Below, in pieces: positions 1-5,699 of a DNA stretch of 9,841 nucleotides; the first letter of the stretch is position 1, and each line of letters opens with the position of its first letter. Source of the DNA: Actinobacteria bacterium UBA2279 (GTDB taxonomy: Bacteria > Actinomycetota > Coriobacteriia > Anaerosomatales > Anaerosomataceae); NCBI GenBank assembly GCA_002347365.1, contig DDWT01000005.1, forward strand, positions 44,597-54,437, written 5' to 3'. Below the pieces are notes generated by a model. That model saw nothing but the letters and a program-made list of their open reading frames with translations. It was not told the DNA's origin and did no database searches. Made by a program: the position numbers and the translations under genes.

Positions 1-1440
1 GGTTGGAGCGTGAACCGCATCAACTCCATGGTCACCGACCGCCCCGACTGGTGCATCAGCCGTCAGCGTGCGTGGGGTGTGCCGATACCGGTGTTCGAGT
101 GTGTGAAGTGCGGGGAGACGGTCGCCGATGATACGACTTTCGCCGCCGTTGAGAAGCTATTCGCCACCGAGGGCGCTGATGCCTGGTTCACGCGCAAGCC
201 CTCGGAGTACCTGCCTGAGAGCGTCGTCTGCCCCCGTTGTGGTGGCAGCGAGCTGCGAGCGGAAAGCGACATCGTCGACGTTTGGTTCGAGTCCGGCGTT
301 TCTCACACATCGGTACTCGACGCGCGCGAGGAACTACGTCGCCCCGCCGAGCTCTACCTTGAGGGTTCCGATCAGCATCGGGGCTGGTTCCAGTCCTCGC
401 TACTGACAAGCGTCGGTGCATACGATGCGGCGCCATTCAAGACGGTGTTGACGCACGGCTTCATAGTGGACGGCGAAGGCCGCAAGATGAGCAAGTCACT
501 CGGCAACGTCGTGTCACCGCTGGATGTGGTGAAGAAGTACGGCGCGGACATCATCCGCCTATGGGCCGCCGCCGCCGACTACTCGCAAGACGTGTCGGTA
601 TCCGACGAGATCTTGGAGCGGACTTCCGAGGCCTACCGCCGCATACGCAACACCTTCCGGTTCCTGCTCTCGAACCTCTACGACTTCGAGCCGGGCGAGG
701 CGGTGGCCTGGGAGGACATGCCGGAACTTGACCGCTTTGCCCTCGTCACACTGGCCGATCTCATCGACCGCGTGACACGCTCGTATGATGACTGGAAGTT
801 CCACCAGGTCTACCACGCGGTGTACGGCTTCTGCGGCACCGAGTTGTCCTCCTTCTATCTGGACGTCCTTAAAGACCGGCTATACGCCGACGGCGCGGAC
901 TCGATATCGCGGCGCAGCGCCCAGACGGTGCTCGCCTCGATGCTCACCGCTCTCGTGCGATTGGTCGCGCCGATACTGAGTTTCACCTCCGAGGAGATCT
1001 GGCAGTTCATGCCTGAAGCACTGCGCGAGGGAATCGACTCCGTCCACCTCGCGGGGTGGCCGACGTCCGTGCGCGAACTTGTGGACGAGCACGCTGCGGA
1101 GGCCGATACGCTGCGCGCGGAGTACGTTGTGGTCTTGGAGGTCCGCGATGCGGTCACCAAGGCGCTGGAAGACGCCCGCAATGAGAAACGTATCGGCAAG
1201 AGCCAGGAAGCCAGGGTCATAGTGACCGCTTCTGCCGAGAAGATCGCGATCTTGGGGGCACGCGACGCCCGCGAACTTGCCGACATGTTCATCGTGTCTG
1301 AAGTGGATACCGCCGAAGGAAACGGCCTTGCTGTCGAGATCGTGACCGCCTCCGGCGAGAAGTGCCCTCGCTGCTGGAACTTCCGTACAACGGGTGCGGA
1401 CGGCCTGTGCGAACGATGTTCGGCCGTCGTTACCGACTAG
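1..1440 (+). CDS. ileS: Isoleucyl-tRNA synthetase, C-terminal part (5' partial)
   Basis: Cytoplasmic class I aminoacyl-tRNA synthetase that charges tRNA-Ile with isoleucine. The reading frame is open from base 1, so the gene enters from the left and 479 residues are visible, about half of a usual 900-1000 residue enzyme. Visible landmarks in fragment numbering: the DWCISRQRAWGVP segment at the return into the catalytic domain (about 17-29), Cys pairs C34/C37 and C77/C80 that look like a zinc knuckle, the DVWFESG motif, the KMSKS ATP-binding loop at 162-166 (484-498), then the helical anticodon-binding domain. It ends in a Cys4 zinc finger (C455, C458, C470, C473), as in many bacterial IleRS. 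The GTG at base 10 is internal and is not the real start. ValRS and LeuRS are less likely because of the DWCISRQRAWGVP segment and the C-terminal zinc finger. Stop TAG at 1438-1440. Confidence 0.97.
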   Translation, partial: GWSVNRINSMVTDRPDWCISRQRAWGVPIPVFECVKCGETVADDTTFAAVEKLFATEGADAWFTRKPSEYLPESVVCPRCGGSELRAESDIVDVWFESGVSHTSVLDAREELRRPAELYLEGSDQHRGWFQSSLLTSVGAYDAAPFKTVLTHGFIVDGEGRKMSKSLGNVVSPLDVVKKYGADIIRLWAAAADYSQDVSVSDEILERTSEAYRRIRNTFRFLLSNLYDFEPGEAVAWEDMPELDRFALVTLADLIDRVTRSYDDWKFHQVYHAVYGFCGTELSSFYLDVLKDRLYADGADSISRRSAQTVLASMLTALVRLVAPILSFTSEEIWQFMPEALREGIDSVHLAGWPTSVRELVDEHAAEADTLRAEYVVVLEVRDAVTKALEDARNEKRIGKSQEARVIVTASAEKIAILGARDARELADMFIVSEVDTAEGNGLAVEIVTASGEKCPRCWNFRTTGADGLCERCSAVVTD

Positions 1441-1449
1441 CAGTTGTGT

Positions 1450-1488
1450 CCACCGCCCGTCCTGAGCGTTCTCCCGGGCGGGCGGTGG
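1450..1488 (+). repeat. 10-bp perfect inverted repeat downstream of ileS
   Basis: The arm CCACCGCCCG at 1450-1459 is exactly complementary to CGGGCGGTGG at 1479-1488, with a 19-nt loop. It begins 9 bases after the ileS stop. No T-run follows, so it is not a canonical intrinsic terminator, although it could slow polymerase or protect the ileS mRNA 3' end. Its right arm supplies the TG of the extended -10 motif that follows, so as DNA it could also be an operator. The role is inference; the symmetry is seen directly. Confidence 0.6.
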
Positions 1489-1494
1489 TATAAT
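1486..1494 (+). promoter_or_regulatory. Extended -10 promoter motif for the dksA/traR-lspA-rluD block
   Basis: TGGTATAAT matches the extended -10 consensus TGnTATAAT completely. No good -35 hexamer lies 16-18 bp upstream (1465-1472), but extended -10 promoters can do without one. Transcription would begin near 1500-1502, about 65 nt before the regulator gene. In GC-rich DNA a perfect TATAAT in an intergenic gap is unlikely to be chance, though this rests on pattern match alone. Confidence 0.5.
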
Positions 1495-1511
1495 CATCGA
1501 TAGACCTATGG

Positions 1512-1531
1512 CGCCCCCCTGGGGCGTTTTT
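1512..1531 (+). terminator. Intrinsic terminator or attenuator between ileS and the traR/dksA-type gene
   Basis: A 6-bp GC stem (CGCCCC at 1512-1517 with GGGGCG at 1521-1526) closes a 3-nt loop and is followed directly by five T (1527-1531). That is the classic rho-independent form. It can end transcripts arriving from ileS. Because it also lies downstream of the -10 motif at 1489-1494, it would also act on transcripts begun there, as a very short leader attenuator. Confidence 0.65.
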
Positions 1532-1537
1532 CAGATA

Positions 1538-1558
1538 CCCCCTTCCAAACGAAGGAGG
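1538..1558 (+). promoter_or_regulatory. Shine-Dalgarno of the traR/dksA-type gene inside a small hairpin
   Basis: The strong ribosome binding site AAGGAGG (1552-1558) stands 7 nt before the GTG at 1566 and fixes that start. CCTTC at 1541-1545 pairs with GAAGG at 1551-1555 over a 5-nt loop. After one mismatch, CC at 1538-1539 can pair with GG at 1557-1558. The folded form would mask the ribosome site. The stem is short, so the effect may be modest. Confidence 0.45.
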
Positions 1559-1565
1559 CTCGACA

Positions 1566-1931
1566 GTGGAACAGAAAGCGCTTGATGCACTGAGGACGCA
1601 ACTCGAAGAGGAGCGTGTTCGACTACTGGCAGAGATCGAGGAGTACGAGCGAGACGGCCAGGAGGCCCTCTCTGACGTGTCCGGTGAGAACAACTACCGT
1701 GACCATATGGCCGACCAAGGTTCGGCCACATTCGCTCGGGAACTCGACATGTCGCTGGAGGACAACGCCCGCGAGACGCTCGCACGGATAGACGCCGCTC
1801 TGGAGCGTGTGGTGGTCGGAGAGTATGGGACATGCACTCGGTGTGGTAATGAGATCCCGGTTGAGCGGCTCGAGGCAGTACCTTCTGCTGAACTGTGTAT
1901 CGCCTGCAAGGAATGGGAGGAGAGCCGGTAG
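1566..1931 (+). CDS. TraR/DksA-family zinc-finger regulator
   Basis: 121-residue protein of the DksA/TraR family. Members insert a coiled coil into the secondary channel of RNA polymerase and alter initiation, in some species together with ppGpp. Residues 1-30 and 55-82 form two amphipathic helices, expected to pack as the coiled coil. The turn between them holds D46-H-M-A-D50-Q-G-S53, comparable to the acidic tip motif of the family. The C-terminus carries a Cys4 zinc finger (C90, C93, C111, C114). The start is GTG with a strong AAGGAGG 7 nt upstream. The protein is shorter than E. coli DksA (151 aa) and matches the compact form common in Gram-positive genomes beside ileS and lspA. Its stop TAG overlaps the lspA GTG by one base. 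Whether it binds ppGpp cannot be told from sequence. I give no symbol because dksA orthology is not established. Confidence 0.9.
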   Translation: MEQKALDALRTQLEEERVRLLAEIEEYERDGQEALSDVSGENNYRDHMADQGSATFARELDMSLEDNARETLARIDAALERVVVGEYGTCTRCGNEIPVERLEAVPSAELCIACKEWEESR

Positions 1932-2467
1932 TGTATCGCCGCGCCGGACTGGCGTTCTCGGCGACCATGCTCGTGGTTCTCGCACTCGACCAGGCATCCA
2001 AGGCCTATGTGAGGGCCGAGATGACGATCGGTCGTTCGATTCCCGTCCTTCCTGACGTCTTCAGCATCACCCACATAAACAACAAGGGTGCAGCGTTCGG
2101 GCTGTTCCCGGGACGGGTGGGCTTCTTCATTGCCGTGGCGCTGATCGTGCTTGTAGGTATCGGCTACGTGTGGTGGAGATACCGGCCGCGTCGCTGGTTC
2201 ACTGTGCACGCTCTTGGCCTGACCGCAGCAGGCGCGTTGGGAAACCTGGTCGATCGGGTCGTCGCAGGGTATGTGACGGATTTCTTTGAGATTCACGGAT
2301 GGCCGGTCTTCAACGTTGCAGACGCAGCGCTCGATGTTGGCGTCGCCATCCTGGTGGTGTGGCTGCTCTTCTCCAAAGACGTGGCGAACGCACCGGAGCG
2401 CCGCGAGGCGGCGGTCGCGGACGAGAGTCCGTGTCCCTGTGGAGAAGTCGGAGAAGGTACACCATGA
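1931..2467 (+). CDS. lspA: Lipoprotein signal peptidase (signal peptidase II)
   Basis: Inner-membrane aspartyl protease that cuts the signal peptide of prolipoproteins before the lipid-modified Cys. 178 residues with about four hydrophobic segments (roughly 6-20, 63-82, 92-106, 132-148). Family motifs are all present: LDQASK near residue 19, the NxGAAFG element at 51-57 (here NKGAAFG), GNLVDR at 104-109, VTDF at 115-118 and FNVAD at 127-131. The conserved Asp residues D20, D108, D117 and D131 are intact, and the catalytic pair of the family lies among these. I chose the GTG at 1931, sharing one base with the preceding stop, because GGAGG at 1916-1920 lies 10 nt upstream; an earlier GTG at 1895 would add 12 atypical residues. 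The last 30 residues form a charged tail with a CPCG element, not part of the enzyme core. ATGA overlap with the next gene. Confidence 0.95.
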   Translation: MYRRAGLAFSATMLVVLALDQASKAYVRAEMTIGRSIPVLPDVFSITHINNKGAAFGLFPGRVGFFIAVALIVLVGIGYVWWRYRPRRWFTVHALGLTAAGALGNLVDRVVAGYVTDFFEIHGWPVFNVADAALDVGVAILVVWLLFSKDVANAPERREAAVADESPCPCGEVGEGTP

Positions 2468-3462
2468 GCGAGACCTATGAGCATCTGGTCACCGCAGAGG
2501 AAGCGGGTCAGCGTCTCGACAAGCTGCTCGGGGATCTTGACTTCCTGCCAAGCCGCTCGCTGGCTGCCAAGATCATCGAGAAGGGCTGCGTCGAGGTGGA
2601 TGGAGATGCGGCCCCGAAGCGGCACATGTGTCGTGAAGGGGAGCATATCGCGGTAGTGATGCCGGAGCGTGAGCCCAGCACGCTCGTTCCGGAGTACATC
2701 CCGCTCGACATCCGCTTTGAAGATGAGCACCTCATCGTGCTCTCGAAGCCGTCGGACATGGTGGTGCACCCTTCTCACGGCCACTGGAGCGGCACCCTCG
2801 TGCACGCGCTACTCGCGCACTGTGAAGGGTTGGGAACGCTTGCCGGTGAAGAGCGGCCCGGTATCGTCCATCGTCTGGACAAGGACACGACCGGCCTGAT
2901 GATGGTGGCCAAAGATGATGAGACTCAAGCGGCGCTCTCTGAAGCGATCAAGATACGGGCTATCGAGCGTCGCTACGTGACACTCGTGCACGGATACATA
3001 GCGCCGGAGTCGGGTATCGTTGATGCTCCTCTCGGTAGACATCCGAAGGATCGGATGCGAATGGCGGTCTCTGAAGGCCCATCGAGCAAGCAGGCGGTTA
3101 CTACATTTCGCGTGCTCGAACGCTTCATGGCGGGCGTTCACGACAACGGCTATACCCTGGTCGAATGCAAGCTCTATACGGGTCGTACGCACCAGATTCG
3201 CGTCCACATGGCCTACATCGACCACCCGGTGGTGGGGGATCAGATGTACGGTCGCAACCATGCCAAGGCTGAGATGGGACTCACTCGGCAGTTCCTGCAC
3301 TCCTACAAGCTGGAACTAACGCATCCGATCAGCGGTGAGGAGATCTCGCTCAGAGACCCGCTTCCCGATGATCTTGCACAGGTCCTTCTCAAGCTTGCCC
3401 CGGAGTCGATGGGGCGGACCGGCGCGGGTGATGAGATAGTGCCGATCGTGTTGCCGTTCTAG
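2464..3462 (+). CDS. RluA/RluD-family 23S rRNA pseudouridine synthase
   Basis: 332-residue cytoplasmic enzyme that isomerises uridine to pseudouridine in RNA. An S4 RNA-binding domain occupies about residues 10-75 (QRLDKLLGD, then SRSLAAKIIEKGCVEVDG). The catalytic domain from about 85 carries the signature HRLDKDTTGLMMVAK, with the nucleophilic Asp at D139, and the later GRTHQIRVHMA motif. This set and length fit the RluD subgroup, which modifies helix 69 of 23S rRNA in E. coli, but RluA-family specificity cannot be settled from motifs, so no symbol is given. The ATG at 2464 overlaps the lspA stop as ATGA, and GGAGAAGG lies just upstream. The frame is open for 55 codons further upstream, but that stretch overlaps lspA and lacks S4 homology. 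It is the last gene of the coupled block. Confidence 0.93.
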   Translation: MSETYEHLVTAEEAGQRLDKLLGDLDFLPSRSLAAKIIEKGCVEVDGDAAPKRHMCREGEHIAVVMPEREPSTLVPEYIPLDIRFEDEHLIVLSKPSDMVVHPSHGHWSGTLVHALLAHCEGLGTLAGEERPGIVHRLDKDTTGLMMVAKDDETQAALSEAIKIRAIERRYVTLVHGYIAPESGIVDAPLGRHPKDRMRMAVSEGPSSKQAVTTFRVLERFMAGVHDNGYTLVECKLYTGRTHQIRVHMAYIDHPVVGDQMYGRNHAKAEMGLTRQFLHSYKLELTHPISGEEISLRDPLPDDLAQVLLKLAPESMGRTGAGDEIVPIVLPF

Positions 3463-3513
3463 GTGCCCGGGGGCACGACTCTGCAGGCGGCGTCGTGCTA
3501 CCGTGAAACGGTA
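3463..3513 (+). other. Cluster of small inverted repeats in the rluD-kinase gap
   Basis: Three dyads follow the pseudouridine synthase stop: GTGCCC 3463-3468 with GGGCAC 3471-3476; GCACGAC 3473-3479 with GTCGTGC 3492-3498; and TACCGT 3499-3504 with ACGGTA 3508-3513 around a GAA loop. The first two share bases 3473-3476, so they exclude each other. There is no T-run, so I do not call a rho-independent terminator. The stretch may mark the 3' end of the upstream operon or a leader of the kinase operon. I see no convincing promoter in the rest of the gap (3514-3548). Confidence 0.4.
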
Positions 3514-3548
3514 CGCTTGTCAGGTGGTCTCCGAGGCCGGGGAGTGCA

Positions 3549-5699
3549 GTGAAGCGGCGATATGCATTGCGGGTGTCTGTCGGGTATGCGGTGGTCGCTG
3601 CGCTGTGGATCATCTTGTCGGACTCCGCGCTTCTGTTCCTGGGGTTCGATGTGACCTCGAGCACTCTGCTGTCCCTCCTTAAAGGATTACTGTTCGTGTT
3701 TGTGACGGCCTCTGTGCTCTATGTCCTTACGACACGCTTCTCGCGCGGCATCGAGTCCTCGGCGTACTCGCTCCTGTCTACGGAGATCCGCTATCGAGAT
3801 CTTGTGCAGTCGGTCTCCGATATCGTCTGGGAGGCGGATGCCGAAGGCCGCTTCACCTTCGTGAGCGCTCGGTGCAGCTCGGTCTTGGGCAGGCGCCCAC
3901 AGGAGATGATCGGGCTGTCCCCGCTGGTCCTGGCGCCTGCGGAGGAGCGAGACAAGCTGGCAGCCTCACTGGCGAGCATGGGACATGCTGAGCCGCCATT
4001 CGAGTTGCTGTGGTCTCGTGCGGTGTGTCCCGACGGTCGGATCGTTGTCCTGGAGAGCAACATACTCCCGGTCTTTGGCAGCGACGGTGCGCTGGAGGGA
4101 TACCGCGGTGTCACTCGAGATGTGACCGAGCGCGAGCGTCTCGCGCGTGCGGTTCGCGAAACGTCAGAGTTCCTTGCCGCGCTGATTCGCGTGGCGCCGG
4201 TGCCCATCATCGCCCTCGATGAAGACCGGAAGATCACCGTCTGGAACCCGGCCGCAGCCGAAGTCTTCGGGTGGAGCGCCGACGAGGTACTCGGCGGTCC
4301 CAATCCGATCATCCCGTCGGGGAGCCACGACGAATACGCGTCCATTCTGGGGCGCGTAGCCGCCGGTAAGACGATACGGGGTATCGAGGGCACCAGGCGC
4401 ACACGAGATGGTCGAGAACTACATGTCAGGCTCTTTGCCGCGCCGCTGATGGAGGCAGGCCGCTCTACCGGTGGAACGATGGCGGTCCTTCAAGACGTGA
4501 CGGACGAACGTCGCGTTGATGCAGAGCTCGTACGTTACCGAGAGCATCTTCAAGAACTTGTGGACGAGCGCACTGAGGAACTTCGTCACGTCAATGATGA
4601 GTTGCGGGAGGCGACAGAAGCCAAGAGCGCGTTTCTTGCCAACATGAGCCATGAGCTGAGAACACCCCTCAACGCGATCATCGGATTCACAGGGATACTT
4701 CTCAACGGCCTTGCGGGGCCGGTCAATGAGGAACAACACAAACAACTCGCGATGGCACACAGTGCCGGTGAGCGCCTGCTTGAACTCATCAACGATGTCC
4801 TGGATCTCTCGAAGATCGAAGCGGGGCGCGCGGAGGTGCGTCCGGAGTCGACGTGCGTGTCGGCCATTGTCGACCACGTTGCCGGGGCCATCGAATCACT
4901 GGCGACCGGCAAGGGGCTGGCGTGGCTTCTGGAGGTCGAGGATCCCGGGCAGGAGATATTCACCGACCCGCGCAGGGTTGAACAGGTGCTGCTCAACCTG
5001 CTCGGCAACGCGGTCAAGTTCACCGAGACTGGCTCAGTGAAGCTTGCCGTGACGACCGATGGTGACCGCATTCACTTCAGGGTGATCGACACAGGTCCCG
5101 GGATCGCCCTGGAACGGCAGCAGGACATCTTCGACGAGTTCGTGCAGGTGCAGACTCGTGATGAAGTACTGACCGAGGGCACCGGACTGGGCCTGTCGAT
5201 CGCGCGACGTCTCGCGATTCTTTTGCGTGGTTGGCTGACGGTCGAGAGTGCGCCGGGTCTTGGGTCGACGTTCACGCTCGAGTTGCCGGTCGACCTCCGT
5301 GATGTCGCCGTAGGAGGTGAGATGACGACAACGACGAGGGTGATGGTCGTGCACGGGGATCCCGAATTCGTCGAGCTCTGCGAGTACGTTATGCGGCCTA
5401 TGGGGTATCGAGTTCTGTGGGTGCCGACGGTGACAGCTGCACTCGACGGTCTCGCCAACAGCAGGCCGGCCATGGCGATCGTTGACGGAGCCATGGCCCT
5501 GCCGGGTGGCGGGGATCTTGCAAATCGTATCGCTGGAGACGACCACGGACCGCGTATCCCGGTCATTCGAGCCGGTGCACCCGTTGCCGGTGATCGCGCC
5601 GTTGCTGTCGTAGGGCACGTGGTGAACGCTGAGGAGATCGCTGCAGCAGTGCGGGTCGCAGGGACGTTGATGGATATGGGAGATAGGGAGACCTCATGA
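3549..5699 (+). CDS. Membrane-bound PAS-PAS hybrid histidine kinase with degenerate receiver
   Basis: 716-residue sensor kinase. Two TM helices (about 9-32 and 39-60) with the LWIILSD and LLKGLLFVFVTA elements form a short membrane anchor seen in many PAS kinases, with almost no external loop, so signal sensing is probably cytoplasmic or in the membrane. PAS 1 is about 81-197 and PAS 2 about 205-320, each ending in a DVTxxR-type linker. A coiled coil (320-358) leads to HisKA with SHELRTPLN (phospho-His H368), then HATPase_c with N box NLLGNAVKFT, DTGPGI and GTGLGLSIA (544-552), ending near 583. Residues 592-716 look like a receiver: D646 is retained, but the acidic pair is replaced by H602-G603 and the switch Thr and Lys positions are not recognisable. 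Start GTG 3549 follows GGGGAG by only 4 nt. It overlaps the next kinase gene by ATGA. The signal is unknown. Confidence 0.9.
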   Translation: MKRRYALRVSVGYAVVAALWIILSDSALLFLGFDVTSSTLLSLLKGLLFVFVTASVLYVLTTRFSRGIESSAYSLLSTEIRYRDLVQSVSDIVWEADAEGRFTFVSARCSSVLGRRPQEMIGLSPLVLAPAEERDKLAASLASMGHAEPPFELLWSRAVCPDGRIVVLESNILPVFGSDGALEGYRGVTRDVTERERLARAVRETSEFLAALIRVAPVPIIALDEDRKITVWNPAAAEVFGWSADEVLGGPNPIIPSGSHDEYASILGRVAAGKTIRGIEGTRRTRDGRELHVRLFAAPLMEAGRSTGGTMAVLQDVTDERRVDAELVRYREHLQELVDERTEELRHVNDELREATEAKSAFLANMSHELRTPLNAIIGFTGILLNGLAGPVNEEQHKQLAMAHSAGERLLELINDVLDLSKIEAGRAEVRPESTCVSAIVDHVAGAIESLATGKGLAWLLEVEDPGQEIFTDPRRVEQVLLNLLGNAVKFTETGSVKLAVTTDGDRIHFRVIDTGPGIALERQQDIFDEFVQVQTRDEVLTEGTGLGLSIARRLAILLRGWLTVESAPGLGSTFTLELPVDLRDVAVGGEMTTTTRVMVVHGDPEFVELCEYVMRPMGYRVLWVPTVTAALDGLANSRPAMAIVDGAMALPGGGDLANRIAGDDHGPRIPVIRAGAPVAGDRAVAVVGHVVNAEEIAAAVRVAGTLMDMGDRETS
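5312..5324 (+). promoter_or_regulatory. Internal ribosome binding site and ATG at the kinase/receiver boundary
   Basis: AGGAGGTGAG is a near-perfect match to the 16S anti-Shine-Dalgarno complement and stands directly before an in-frame ATG at 5322. Initiation there would give a free 125-residue receiver-like protein (5322-5699). The ATG is M592, just after the HATPase domain ends and just before the receiver-like fold begins, which is where a separate gene would start. It is either a working internal start or a relic of a gene fusion. Confidence 0.45.

Noticed and set aside
1508..1585. Possible 25-residue leader ORF starting at ATG 1508 and spanning the terminator
   Set aside because: It has no ribosome binding site, would start only about 7 nt into the predicted transcript, lacks a run of regulatory codons, and ends inside the next gene. 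A leader peptide is conceivable but unsupported.
1895..1930. Upstream GTG start for lspA
   Set aside because: It would add 12 residues overlapping the zinc-finger end of the regulator gene; GTG 1931 has a better placed GGAGG and gives the normal N-terminus.
2299..2463. N-terminal extension of the pseudouridine synthase within lspA
   Set aside because: It overlaps well-supported lspA motifs and lacks homology; ATG 2464 gives the expected S4 start and an ATGA junction.
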